Positions 9,119 through 17,829 of a stretch of 64,000 nt of DNA are shown here, piece after piece. The notes beneath the pieces were generated by a model. The model had not been told where the DNA came from. It did no database searches and saw only the letters and a list, made by a program, of their open reading frames with translations. Made by a program: the position numbers and the translations under genes. Numbering within the stretch: position 1 is the stretch's first letter; each line of letters begins with the position of its first letter. The DNA comes from Deinococcus roseus (GTDB lineage: Bacteria; Deinococcota; Deinococci; Deinococcales; Deinococcaceae), in NCBI RefSeq assembly GCF_014646895.1, contig NZ_BMOD01000014.1:62001-126000 (forward strand). The letters are read 5' to 3'.

Positions 9119-9430
9119 ATGAACAAGTCACCAAAACACAGTGAAGATCCACTCACCCAAAATCAACAACCCCGGTTTGAAAAAACCCTGGAAAATCTGC
9201 AGGAAAACTGGGATCAATTGGAGAGAAATTACCAAAAGCAAGAAAGCAAAAGCAGTTTCCGACTTGCCATCAAAATGAGCCTGATCATGGCTGTGGTGGC
9301 TGGCCTGATTTTCGGTTACCTGAAGGTGTTCCATGATGTGGAATTCACCCTGAAAACCGGTCTCTCCCTCCTCATTGTGGTGGTTGCACCCCTGGCCCTT
9401 GCCAATCAATTCTTTGGCCACAAACGCTAA
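9119..9430 (+). CDS. Small two-TM membrane protein with charged N-terminal domain
   Basis: The 103 residues divide into a polar, partly coiled-coil N-terminus (about 20-45, LENLQENWDQLERNYQKQE) and two hydrophobic helices (about 52-70 and 79-98), ending in a basic tail. AGAGG precedes the ATG. It is the second gene of a likely operon with the 8438 gene, and a strong hairpin at 9444-9473 follows. The topology fits a membrane anchor with a cytoplasmic coiled coil; I cannot name a family. Confidence 0.75.
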   Translation: MNKSPKHSEDPLTQNQQPRFEKTLENLQENWDQLERNYQKQESKSSFRLAIKMSLIMAVVAGLIFGYLKVFHDVEFTLKTGLSLLIVVVAPLALANQFFGHKR

Positions 9431-9443
9431 ACGCATCCAACGA

Positions 9444-9473
9444 GCAGCGGCAGCCTGTTCAGGCTGCCGCTGC
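9444..9473. terminator. Bidirectional hairpin between convergent genes
   Basis: GCAGCGGCAGCCTG and its exact complement make a 13-14 bp stem with a minimal loop, between the plus gene ending at 9430 and the minus gene ending at 9483. Confidence 0.7.
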
Positions 9474-9482
9474 TTCCACATT

Positions 9483-9788
9483 TCATTCAGTGATGGAAGC
9501 CAAGCCCTTTTCTTTCAAAGCTTGTGCGTTGTCCACGATCATTCCATGAATCAGCATTCCCATTCCTTGAAAATCAGACTCCCGCATATCCTGATACACC
9601 AGGACATCCTCTCCAAATCGACTCTGAAACCTCACACCCATGGGTGCAGTTTCGGAATCCACAAACTCCATCACCACCCCAAAGTTGCTGAGGATTTGCC
9701 AATTTGGAATGTCCTGGGTCAAAATGTCAGATTGCCACCGATACGATTTATCTCTGGTCATGCTCCATTGTTCCACAATGAATGCCAT
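9483..9788 (-). CDS. Unknown 101-residue protein
   Basis: The start at 9788 is chosen because GAGG lies upstream and because the region further 5' reads as non-coding. A second ATG at 9761 is possible. The protein is soluble, with alternating strands (GVVMEFVDSETAPMGVRFQS) and a C-terminal helix; no motif is recognised. It is convergent with the 9119 gene and divergent from the secreted-protein gene at 9890. Codon usage fits better than the opposite strand. Confidence is limited by its small size. Confidence 0.6.
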   Translation of the reverse strand: MAFIVEQWSMTRDKSYRWQSDILTQDIPNWQILSNFGVVMEFVDSETAPMGVRFQSRFGEDVLVYQDMRESDFQGMGMLIHGMIVDNAQALKEKGLASITE

Positions 9789-9889
9789 CACAGACCACAA
9801 GGCCCTCAAAAAGGAAAAAGCAAATCCAGCGGTGCAGGGATGCTCTGAAAGACAAGCAGCAAAAAAGCGCAAAGTGCTACACTGCACCC

Positions 9890-10882
9890 ATGAAACGGAC
9901 ACTGAGCCTGCTGCTTTGCCTGGGTGCTCTGGCACATGCCGAAGAAACCGTCAGCAATCGCTATTCACAAACCCTGGACGTCTGGTTCAGTGTCCCGAGC
10001 AGCTGGCCCTATGCACCATCCACCGATCGTCTCGGCACCCAGATTGGCAGCCGTCTCATGCAGGCCTTTTCAGATGGATTGAAAATGCGTGATTATTGGG
10101 GGTGTCTGAAGTTCCCTGGCACGAACGTGTACGCAGGTGAAGTGATGGAATGGTACGGGAAAGGGGAATTGATTCCACCTGCAGACGTGGTGAAAGCCAT
10201 CAGTTCCCGACACCCCAAAACCCAATGGACTGAAAAAGCGCCTGTGCCCAACGGAAATGGTGGCACAGCCTACGAAAAACTGTTTGTGACCCCCTGGGCG
10301 GGGGGGCACGACATTCGGGGCGAACTGTACTGGTATTCAGGTGAAGAGGCCTCTGTGCTCCTGCGTTTCTGCCAGGTGCCAGGTGATGAGAGCATGGACC
10401 TGATCCCCAGAAAAGCCCCAGAGAGAAAAGCGGCTGTGACCAAAGGCGATGTCAAAAATGGCCTCCTGGGAATGTCAGCCTCCGTCAATGAACAGCAATT
10501 CTGTAAAACTTTGGGATGCAACCTGAAAAAAAACACAGATGGATCGGGGTTCTTGGCAGGCAGCAAATTCTATGTTTATGCCCTCAAGCGTGGAGAATTG
10601 ACGGTGGAGCGCAAAGACAACGTCATCAAATGGGTGGCGTTGGATTTCTCCCTGCCTCTATCTCAACAGGATTTGATCAACACAGCTAACATATTCTCAG
10701 TGATTACGGGTCGAAAATTTGTCACAGCATCAATGCAGTCGTGTGCAGATCGTCATATACAAAATTTTTCCACCACCGGGAAAACTCCTGCTGGGGTTGA
10801 ATATGAAGCCTACTGCGAACGAAATCCTGAAGGGAATTCGGTGCGTTTTTCCCTCGGTGTCAGCAGCGAACGCTCCAATTAA
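9890..10882 (+). CDS. Unknown secreted 330-residue protein
   Basis: MKRTLSLLLCLGALAHAEE is a textbook Sec signal peptide with cleavage after AHA (residue 17). The mature protein has several cysteines (for example in LKFPG/FCQVPG/CKTLGC contexts) that could form disulfides outside the cell. TACACT lies 6 nt before the ATG, which suggests a leaderless transcript. Two short internal similarities around WGCLKFPGTNVYAGE and FCKTLGCNL are seen but no family is recognised. The gene stands alone; the 3' flank is AT-rich and carries a large inverted repeat. Confidence 0.8.
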   Translation: MKRTLSLLLCLGALAHAEETVSNRYSQTLDVWFSVPSSWPYAPSTDRLGTQIGSRLMQAFSDGLKMRDYWGCLKFPGTNVYAGEVMEWYGKGELIPPADVVKAISSRHPKTQWTEKAPVPNGNGGTAYEKLFVTPWAGGHDIRGELYWYSGEEASVLLRFCQVPGDESMDLIPRKAPERKAAVTKGDVKNGLLGMSASVNEQQFCKTLGCNLKKNTDGSGFLAGSKFYVYALKRGELTVERKDNVIKWVALDFSLPLSQQDLINTANIFSVITGRKFVTASMQSCADRHIQNFSTTGKTPAGVEYEAYCERNPEGNSVRFSLGVSSERSN

Positions 10883-10940
10883 GACGAGATGTTAAATAAT
10901 TTCCATTTTCGCAAGTCAATTTGTTGATTAATTTAACAAA

Positions 10941-10979
10941 CAGTGATTTATAGATCAAAATATGATCTATAAATCACTG
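10941..10979. repeat. 17-bp perfect inverted repeat
   Basis: CAGTGATTTATAGATCA and its exact complement are separated by AAATA. It lies in the AT-rich gap between the 9890 and 11108 genes, at the border of the AT-rich patatin gene. It could be a terminator without a T-run, or a recombination site. Confidence 0.6.
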
Positions 10980-11107
10980 ATCTCAAAAGTAACTACAAGC
11001 GTAACAAAATCAATAAAACGGCATTTGATGTCGTTTTAGATCACATAATATAAGAACACTGAGCTTAAATATGAGCATTAATTCATCTGTTACCTGAAAT
11101 TATCAGA

Positions 11108-13012
11108 TTATTGCCACCTGGAAAGCTTCAACTTACTATTTCCATAACACTCGTCGAAACCCATAGGAACGGGCGTACAGGGTGAGCCATCTACATTGCG
11201 AATATTAAATCTCTTTCTAAGTTTGTATGTCGTCATTGTATAACCGTGACAGATGAGGGATTGAATCTCACTGTCCGTAAATCGAGCGAAGTCGGTTTTA
11301 ATACCTGCAATTTGTTGAACCAAACTCTGATTATATATATTTTCAGAAGGAAATCCAGGAATTCCTTGGAAGTTGACTGTAGGCTGTAATATTTCTTTTT
11401 CTTCACGCAATGCCTCTCCAATGCCAACATAAATTCCAGTGTATTTGGAAATGAAACTCTGGATCATTGTTACTCTCAGCCTTCTCTGTTCATTATATAT
11501 CAACGAAAAGTAGTCCGCAAAAATAAACAGCCTACTAATTCCGCCATCAAATACTCCGCTACCTCCACCGTCCGAAAAAATAAATACGCCTATCTTATCA
11601 TTTTCTGGCGTTAGCTTTTTTAGCATTGGATCTACACCCATGTTATCAAAATTACCACCATCATTCACCCATGCATCGGAAAGTCCTTTAATAATGATGC
11701 GTCGCTTTTGCTTTCCTACTCCCGGATCAAATGTTAATCTATCATCCAAGTCTGGCGTTTTACGGAATTGCCATAAAGGAATCGTTCTAAAGTGTGTAAA
11801 TCCTACATTTCTAGGAGTAAATACTGGAGGAAAGCAAGCCGATAATCCAATGGCAAATGATAGATTTCGATCGATATCTTTTATTGAATAGGTTGGACCA
11901 AATGTATCCTTGGCTGAAAATGCAAGATAAGTCCCAAGATTTAAGTGTGTTGTACAAAAAATAAAATTAATATCAGTATAATCTGCAATTTTTTTCAGCG
12001 TAAAATCCTTATCTTTTAAGATTTGGCGTCTAATTTCATACATTAATGCCATGCTCTGCCACTGAGAGATTAATATCGATAACCCGAAATAGACAAAGAT
12101 AGCGCCAACAGTGACTAGAGTAGTAAGGCCAAGCGAACCAAATACACTTCCATATAAAACATTCAAATCCCAGGCAATTTTTTCACCTACAATACCGGAC
12201 TTCTCTAACATTTTTATCCAAAATACGGGAAATATAGAGTTTGCAATAAATAATATTTTAATTATTTCGCAACTCACACCAAAAAATCCCGCCCACTTCT
12301 TATTTTTAATATTTACACTTAGGGCAAAGAGCAAAAAGATAGTAAAAATATAGATAGCGAATATAGTATAGAAATCAGATTTTTCATATGGTATACTGTC
12401 AATCTTTAAAACAATAAACTTTAAAGCAAGAAAGTTGTAGGCAATTATACATCCCACCTGAACAAATTGCTTCAACCATGCATTATGGTTGAGAAAAGCA
12501 AATAAATAGGTCACCATGAATCCAGTTATCCAATACCGATTTTCCATAATGAGATGTTTACTCACGTAGGACAGTGGATCAATCAACTGCTTCGACCACT
12601 GATTGACAAAAATCCATAACGCACCAAGCAACAAACAAAGATTGAGCATTAGAGGGAGCAAGGCCAAAGTGCGTATATCTTTGTATTTTGCCGCATTTAC
12701 AGCTTCTTTTTTTACAGCGTCAACAATGTCTTCAGTGATACGCGCTGAAGGGCTTTGAACATCACTCAGATGTTTCAAAAGTAAACCAGACAGGATGCCA
12801 CCACCGGAGACACTTGAAACCAAATTGATGTTTTTCAGCAACCCATGATCCCTCAAGCTCAGCAGCATTCCTAGGTGGAACAACATTGCACGGTATCCAC
12901 CTCCAGAAATAGCCAAATAGATTGGTTGTCCACTCCCTTGATTATGAATATCCTCGGGTAGCTCATGCCTATCTAAGATTATAGGTTCGTTTGGGGCGGA
13001 TGTTTGGGTCAT
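11108..13012 (-). CDS. Patatin-like phospholipase with multiple membrane segments, probably acquired
   Basis: The 634-residue protein starts at 13012 after AAAGGAG. The patatin fold is shown by the oxyanion motif GGGYR (37-41), the nucleophile motif SVSGG (67-71, Ser69, a variant of GxSxG) and the dyad motif NDGGNFDN (near residue 475). Between these the chain carries about six hydrophobic helices (residues roughly 115-350), so the lipase domain is split or interrupted by a membrane module. Patatins cleave ester bonds of membrane lipids. The gene is clearly richer in A+T than its neighbours and sits just downstream of a tyrosine recombinase, which indicates horizontal acquisition. A phage-defence effector role, as for CapV-type patatins, is possible but no sensor gene is adjacent. 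Confidence 0.85.
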   Translation of the reverse strand: MTQTSAPNEPIILDRHELPEDIHNQGSGQPIYLAISGGGYRAMLFHLGMLLSLRDHGLLKNINLVSSVSGGGILSGLLLKHLSDVQSPSARITEDIVDAVKKEAVNAAKYKDIRTLALLPLMLNLCLLLGALWIFVNQWSKQLIDPLSYVSKHLIMENRYWITGFMVTYLFAFLNHNAWLKQFVQVGCIIAYNFLALKFIVLKIDSIPYEKSDFYTIFAIYIFTIFLLFALSVNIKNKKWAGFFGVSCEIIKILFIANSIFPVFWIKMLEKSGIVGEKIAWDLNVLYGSVFGSLGLTTLVTVGAIFVYFGLSILISQWQSMALMYEIRRQILKDKDFTLKKIADYTDINFIFCTTHLNLGTYLAFSAKDTFGPTYSIKDIDRNLSFAIGLSACFPPVFTPRNVGFTHFRTIPLWQFRKTPDLDDRLTFDPGVGKQKRRIIIKGLSDAWVNDGGNFDNMGVDPMLKKLTPENDKIGVFIFSDGGGSGVFDGGISRLFIFADYFSLIYNEQRRLRVTMIQSFISKYTGIYVGIGEALREEKEILQPTVNFQGIPGFPSENIYNQSLVQQIAGIKTDFARFTDSEIQSLICHGYTMTTYKLRKRFNIRNVDGSPCTPVPMGFDECYGNSKLKLSRWQ

Positions 13013-13240
13013 TTTTTGCTCCTTTACGGTGGATGTGGAAGCAGTTATACGGCAGGGAACACAATATGTCATTGCAAGCAAATGCATGCACAGAAGCAAG
13101 AATGCTTCTGTGCATGTGCCGCATACCACATTATTTCTGAATCACCATCAATACCAAAGCAGGGATTACCCCTATTGACAAAGAACCTGACCCTTCAATT
13201 AAGCATACAAGAGTGGTTTCAGATCACAATTGCTTCACAA
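13013..13240. other. Gap between recombinase and patatin gene
   Basis: About 230 bp with changing base composition from GC-rich (recombinase side) to AT-rich. I find no reading frame. It is a plausible place for an attachment-site junction, but no direct repeat was found to prove it. Confidence 0.35.
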
Positions 13241-14260
13241 TCACATTCGGTCCAGTGCTCCTTCAAGCTGGGAGCGGTCCACCTCAACATACAACATGGT
13301 GGTTTTTGGATCACTGTGCCCCAAATGCTCTTGCACTTCCTGTAAGGTGGCGTGCTTCAACAGGCTTGTCCCCGCATATTTCCTGAAAGCATGAAAACCC
13401 CGAAAGACTGCTCCAGCTTTCAAAAACAAGCGACCCATGTGCTTGTGAGCCTGCTTTCGTGTAGAAAATGGAAATAAAGCGGTTTCTGGCTCTAAGCCAA
13501 CCCTTTCCTGCTGGTACCCCTGCAACACTTCTGCTAATGAAACAGACATGCGAACACTTCTGGAGGTGCCACCTTTGCCTTTTTTGACCTGTATTCTTTT
13601 TGACCTGATGTTCACGTCTTCCCAGGTGACAGCCAGAGCCTCGGCGATGCGCAAGCCACCGTGGGCCAGCAGCAAAATCAGCACCCGCATGGCCAGCTGG
13701 TCGGCCTGGTTCAGCACCTGCTTCACTTCTTCTGCAGTGTAAGGGGCGTTTTTCTCGGTGCCTTTCCGCAGGTCTTTTTTCACTCTGGAGTCACTGAATG
13801 GATCCGCTTCGGTGGCCGCGGTCCAGCGGAGGGCCCGGTACAGCAGCCGCACGGCAGCCAGACGGGAATACAGGGTGGCGCTGCTGAGCTTCCCTGCTTT
13901 CTTGCGCCGTTTGTCCTCTGAACCCCAGTGGGGGTTCACAGCCTGGGTGCTTTTCAGGTGGGCCAGGTAAAGGCTGGGGTCGTCTTTTCTGGGGTCGAGC
14001 AGGTTGATGCCGTTCGCTTTGGCATATTCGACAAACGTAAGGATGCCCCTGCGGTAGGACCGGAAACTGTGCGGACTGGTCAGCACGGTGGCTTCACCGT
14101 ACAGCACGGTGTAAGCCTGCACGATCTCCCAGATGGCATCAAAGTCCTTGTCAACGCATGCTTTGACGGTGTGTTTGGTTCGGTCGGCTTCACTGAAGTT
14201 GGTGAACCCTCTGGCTTGCTGCAGGGGATCCGGATGCAGCACGATTTCATAGCCGCTCAC
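13241..14260 (-). CDS. Tyrosine recombinase/integrase
   Basis: All catalytic residues of the phage-integrase family are visible: Arg204 (HGGLRIAEAL), a Lys in KKGKGG (227-229), His290-x-x-Arg293 (HAFR), His315 (LGHSD) and the nucleophile Tyr324 (TTMLYVEVD). The N-terminal 160 residues form the SAM-like core-binding domain. The enzyme makes site-specific strand exchanges through a 3'-phosphotyrosine link. Its ATG overlaps the stop of the upstream gene (ATGA at 14257-14260), so the two are translationally coupled. At 339 residues it is of normal length. It may drive an integrated element that carries the patatin gene, or resolve plasmid multimers. Confidence 0.95.
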   Translation of the reverse strand: MSGYEIVLHPDPLQQARGFTNFSEADRTKHTVKACVDKDFDAIWEIVQAYTVLYGEATVLTSPHSFRSYRRGILTFVEYAKANGINLLDPRKDDPSLYLAHLKSTQAVNPHWGSEDKRRKKAGKLSSATLYSRLAAVRLLYRALRWTAATEADPFSDSRVKKDLRKGTEKNAPYTAEEVKQVLNQADQLAMRVLILLLAHGGLRIAEALAVTWEDVNIRSKRIQVKKGKGGTSRSVRMSVSLAEVLQGYQQERVGLEPETALFPFSTRKQAHKHMGRLFLKAGAVFRGFHAFRKYAGTSLLKHATLQEVQEHLGHSDPKTTMLYVEVDRSQLEGALDRM

Positions 14261-14808
14261 AGTTCTTCCTCCAGGGTCAGGTGTTCCACCCGCAGGAGGC
14301 CTTCGGTGATGTGGGTGTTGAGGAGCCGGTGCATGTCCTGGAAGCGGCCCTCCTCATGCATTTTTTGCAGGGTCGGGTAAATGGGCCACACGTCACTGAA
14401 GCCGGTGTGTTGTTGCATGAAGTGGTTCAGCAGTTCCCTGCGCACTTGGTCTTCGTCCGTTCCAATGACCACATGCACCTGTTCGATGGGCTGGTTTTCT
14501 TCAAGGTACACGCCCACCCACACTTCAGGCCCAGGAGTTTCTGTGTCGAGTTGCAGGTGGTAGAAGTCGTAGTGGGGTGCGATTTCAGGGAGGTTTTTGA
14601 AGCGTTCGGTGGCCACGCCGTACTGCCGGTTTTCCACGTCCTCAAAGAACCGGTTGAAGTGTTCACTTTCGTGGTCTGGTCCGTACAGGTCAATGAGTCG
14701 GTTGAGGTTGTCAAAGGCGAATTTCTGGTGGAGCCCTTCGAGCGTCCGGGAGGCCAGGAGGCTGGCACTCCACTCATCGGAGATTTGCAAGCTGAGGTGC
14801 AAGGCCAT
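14257..14808 (-). CDS. Unknown 183-residue protein coupled to the recombinase
   Basis: The acidic protein has no signal peptide, membrane segment or known motif. It ends in a 4-nt overlap with the recombinase start, so the pair is one operon and the product could act with the recombinase, for example as a directionality or accessory factor; it does not look like a classical excisionase, which is smaller and basic. TAAACT lies five bases before the ATG, which suggests a leaderless mRNA. A strong hairpin lies just upstream (14825-14856). Confidence 0.75.
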   Translation of the reverse strand: MALHLSLQISDEWSASLLASRTLEGLHQKFAFDNLNRLIDLYGPDHESEHFNRFFEDVENRQYGVATERFKNLPEIAPHYDFYHLQLDTETPGPEVWVGVYLEENQPIEQVHVVIGTDEDQVRRELLNHFMQQHTGFSDVWPIYPTLQKMHEEGRFQDMHRLLNTHITEGLLRVEHLTLEEEL

Positions 14809-14824
14809 GGGTCAGTTTAGCACG

Positions 14825-14856
14825 GGGGGTACGATAAGGTATCTTATCGTACCCCC
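14825..14856. repeat. 14-bp perfect hairpin upstream of the recombinase operon
   Basis: GGGGGTACGATAAG and its exact complement flank GTAT. It lies between the stop of the 14873 gene and the leaderless start at 14808, covering the expected -35 region. It may terminate the upstream transcript and also act as an operator. Confidence 0.65.
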
Positions 14857-14872
14857 TGTTTCGACCTGTTGC

Positions 14873-15568
14873 TCACTGCAGGTCGCTGAGGTGAAAGTCT
14901 GCCACCAAGTGTTCAGGGTGCTGCCGATGGTCATTACCCAGCAAAATGATGTTGTAAGGAATGGCAGGCAAATCCAATAAAACCCGAAAGGCAGACCGAA
15001 AAAGTGTGTCATACCTCCCTGCAAAAACATAACCGTTGCGGTAATGGTGCTCGATCACATCAGGACAGAAGGTAAAGGCGTTAAGCAGACCGTCTCTTTC
15101 CTCTGTGTCCTTGATGTGACCAGTGTTTTGATAGAGTTCCAACAGGCGGGGGCCATAGCAGGCCAGGAGAAAATCCTCACGCTTCTTGCGAATGTCTGGA
15201 GCCAGTGAAACTGGGGTCTGCTGAAGCACGAAGCCCAGGCCATCGCGGAAATCCACCACAAGTTGCTCTGGGAGCACATGCAACTCCACGACCAGGGCCG
15301 CCTTCTTGCCTTTTCGCACATTGGGGTCGCGCACAGCATACCTGGAAGCTCCAGCAAAATCACCGCAGGCATACCGGAAGGGCACCCTGGAACTGTCTGC
15401 TTCCAATTCTTTGAGCAATCCTGGGTTCTGAAGGAGGGTTTGCCAGTGTGGACGATGGTCAGGGAAGGTGACCTTTCCAGGCTCGAATTCCGCCTGCAGT
15501 TGTGTCAACAGTTCAGGCAGGTTTTCCGTATCCACATTGATGCCTGAATACAGGGTGTAGAACTTCAT
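14873..15568 (-). CDS. Unknown 231-residue soluble protein
   Basis: The chain has well-ordered alternating strands and helices (for example KAALVVELHVLPEQLVVDFRDG) but no motif that I recognise. No signal peptide or membrane segment is present. It is bounded by a hairpin at its 3' side and an intergenic gap of about 210 bp (15569-15781) on its 5' side, in which I see no gene. Probably a single-gene unit. Function unknown. Confidence 0.75.
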   Translation of the reverse strand: MKFYTLYSGINVDTENLPELLTQLQAEFEPGKVTFPDHRPHWQTLLQNPGLLKELEADSSRVPFRYACGDFAGASRYAVRDPNVRKGKKAALVVELHVLPEQLVVDFRDGLGFVLQQTPVSLAPDIRKKREDFLLACYGPRLLELYQNTGHIKDTEERDGLLNAFTFCPDVIEHHYRNGYVFAGRYDTLFRSAFRVLLDLPAIPYNIILLGNDHRQHPEHLVADFHLSDLQ

Positions 15569-15781
15569 CCCAACATTTTACAACAAATCTTGTCCTGGAC
15601 GAAGTTTTTTTCGCCGCTCACCAGGATCGCCAGGAAGGTGCCTCCAAATCGACTTGAAGGGTTTAACACCTGGGTTTCTTGATTCAAAACAACTTTGTCA
15701 TGGATACAGCGTGCAGCCAGCTGCCTGCAGAACCCAAACCATGCAATCGGGATTCGGAAGTCCGTGAAGTGACGGATTGAC

Positions 15782-16357
15782 TCATTCTTTTTGCCTGAGG
15801 GTGGGATTCAGTTGTGTTCCCGCAGAACAGAAACGAGGCACCTCAGGGTTCTGAATGAAAGATTCCACCTTTTTTGCTTGTCGGTAAACTTCCCGCAACT
15901 GCTGTTTGACCTTCTCGTCGGTCACTTCCCACATGCCTTCCTGTCCCCAGCAGGTGATGGGTTGCTCCAGGAACACCAGTTGATCCAGCACCAGATGAAA
16001 ATGCCCAGGCATCGCCCAGGGGCTGGGATGCTCTGTGGTGAATTCTGCAAGGCGGGCCAGTGCAAAAATCCCCTCTGTTGCAAACCGTGTGGGGTGCTCA
16101 ACGGCCTGGGCCATCAGGTTGTCGGATTCTGGCACCAACCCTTTCACCAGAAGGTCCATGAAAACACCCGCCATGGCAAGTTGGTGTTCAGGACGGTATT
16201 TGGAACCATGCAGCGCCACCCAGTGGCCCACCTGTTCCACGGCCCTCTGGTGGTTCTGTCCATGTTCCGCCCACTGTCTGTTCTCCACCCGTTTCCCGTG
16301 GTGCTTGATGAGGTATCCCCAGGGGGGCCTGAGGCTCAATGCCATCAATCTGGGCAT
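15782..16357 (-). CDS. ASCH/PUA-like domain protein
   Basis: The first 60 residues match the ASCH pattern: ALSLRPPWGYLIKHHGKRVENRQW followed after a gap by a strand with GHWVALHGSKY. ASCH domains belong to the PUA-like fold and are thought to bind RNA or modified nucleotides. The 191-residue length leaves a helical C-terminal extension with many Glu/Gln/Lys residues. Its start lies one base past the stop of the Lnt-like gene, making it the last gene of the six-gene operon beginning at 21789. Its role beside envelope genes is unclear. Confidence 0.75.
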   Translation of the reverse strand: MPRLMALSLRPPWGYLIKHHGKRVENRQWAEHGQNHQRAVEQVGHWVALHGSKYRPEHQLAMAGVFMDLLVKGLVPESDNLMAQAVEHPTRFATEGIFALARLAEFTTEHPSPWAMPGHFHLVLDQLVFLEQPITCWGQEGMWEVTDEKVKQQLREVYRQAKKVESFIQNPEVPRFCSAGTQLNPTLRQKE

Positions 16358-16358
16358 G

Positions 16359-17789
16359 TCATTCCCTTACCTTTCGAAAGGCCCTGTTGGAGAGGGTGCT
16401 GGGTGTGTAACCCTCAAAGCCCACCATCAGGAGACCCAACAGAACAATGAAAAGGGCCATCCACTGACCGAAACGCGCGAAGGGGGTGAGGCCTTGGTTC
16501 AAATGGGGTTGAAGCTGCAAGGCCTGGGGGTGATGCCATCCCGCTGAGGCCAGCACCTGACCTTTTTCGTTGATCCATGTGCTTTCTCCTGGCAGGGAAG
16601 CCACCATGATCTGTCGGCGCAATTCGAGGGCCCTGGCTCGGAGTCCGATCTGTTGGTATGCGTATGCGATTCGGGCCTGGGTGTTGGTGGCCACGAAAAG
16701 CAGTTCTGCGCCTGCCTGCACCTGTTCACGCAGAGGTTCACTCAACACCCCTTCCATGCACACCGCCATGCCCAGCTTCACCCCTTTGATGTTTTGAACG
16801 GGCAGGGCAGGCCCTGGGTACAGCCAGTGGGTTTCGGTGAAGGGCACCAGAATGCGTTTGTGGTACACCGGTTGGGTTTCTCCTCCCTGGTATTTGATGA
16901 TGGCATTGGTGACCCCTTCCGGCCCGGAGTACACTGCGCCCAGCAAGGCCGTGCGGTCCGCAAGCACCTGCTGCAGTTCGGGCTGCATCAACCGGTAGTA
17001 GACAGGATCTGGGATGCTGGTCTCCGGCAAGAGCAGCACCGACTGGCCTGTCTCCTGCATCAGGCCTTTGAGCGCCTGGTATTGTGCCTTGGCGTTTTCT
17101 GCAGTGTAGTCCTGGAAGAGGGGGATGCTCAGGCCGGTTTGAAGCAGGGTGAAGGTGACTGGGCTTTTTTGACCGGGCGCGTGCAGATGGAAGTTTACGA
17201 CCGTCACCATGGTGGCCACCACTGCCAGGCTCACTCCTGCAGCGCTCCAATGGCGTTTCTGCACCAGTTGCTGCAGGAAACCCACGGCCACAACGCTGGC
17301 TTTCACCCCGATCAGGGCATACAGTGCGCTCAGGGGGGTGTCCAGCAGCAAATATCCCAGGCTGTACGGCAGGCGGTAATTGCCGCTCAGAGACAGCTCT
17401 GAGAGCAGTTCCCCCAGGTACAGCAGGGAGGTGATCAGCACCAGCTGGTTCCGGTGGAGCGTCCGGGTGAAGTGCAGCACCCCGGCCAGCACAGCACTGT
17501 ACAGCACGGCCAGCAGCACCACTCCCACCGACTGCAGCGGGGTGAACGTCCCGTCCAGAAAGAAACCCCACATGCTGTGCACCGTCAGAACGGCATAATG
17601 GACCAGCAGAATCAGCAAATACCACCAGAAGGTGCGGCATCTGGAGAGCAGCCACAGGAATCCAAGCAGCGCAAAGAAGCCCAACCAGAAAAGGGAGGGG
17701 AGGCTGTACGCCAGCACAGCCCCCCCTGCACACATTCCGGTGATCAGCAGCCGGACATCAGAACGTTCTGACAATCTGGCCATCGTCAT
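16359..17789 (-). CDS. Apolipoprotein N-acyltransferase-like membrane enzyme
   Basis: About 476 residues: an N-terminal membrane part with six to seven hydrophobic helices, then a nitrilase-fold domain with the Glu-Lys-Cys triad visible in LLPETSIPD, YHKRILVPF and MAVCMEG, and a final C-terminal helix. This is the layout of Lnt, which N-acylates the terminal cysteine of lipoproteins at the periplasmic face. The neighbour directly upstream encodes a lipoprotein, a fitting substrate. Plasmid TraB proteins of conjugation systems share this fold and are an alternative. A TTG codon lies upstream in frame; I prefer the ATG at 17789 (17783 is also possible). The gene sits in the six-gene operon. Confidence 0.85.
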   Translation of the reverse strand: MTMARLSERSDVRLLITGMCAGGAVLAYSLPSLFWLGFFALLGFLWLLSRCRTFWWYLLILLVHYAVLTVHSMWGFFLDGTFTPLQSVGVVLLAVLYSAVLAGVLHFTRTLHRNQLVLITSLLYLGELLSELSLSGNYRLPYSLGYLLLDTPLSALYALIGVKASVVAVGFLQQLVQKRHWSAAGVSLAVVATMVTVVNFHLHAPGQKSPVTFTLLQTGLSIPLFQDYTAENAKAQYQALKGLMQETGQSVLLLPETSIPDPVYYRLMQPELQQVLADRTALLGAVYSGPEGVTNAIIKYQGGETQPVYHKRILVPFTETHWLYPGPALPVQNIKGVKLGMAVCMEGVLSEPLREQVQAGAELLFVATNTQARIAYAYQQIGLRARALELRRQIMVASLPGESTWINEKGQVLASAGWHHPQALQLQPHLNQGLTPFARFGQWMALFIVLLGLLMVGFEGYTPSTLSNRAFRKVRE

Positions 17790-17829
17790 CCAACTCAATG
17801 GTTTTGGTTTTGAAGCTGCCCGTCTTGCC

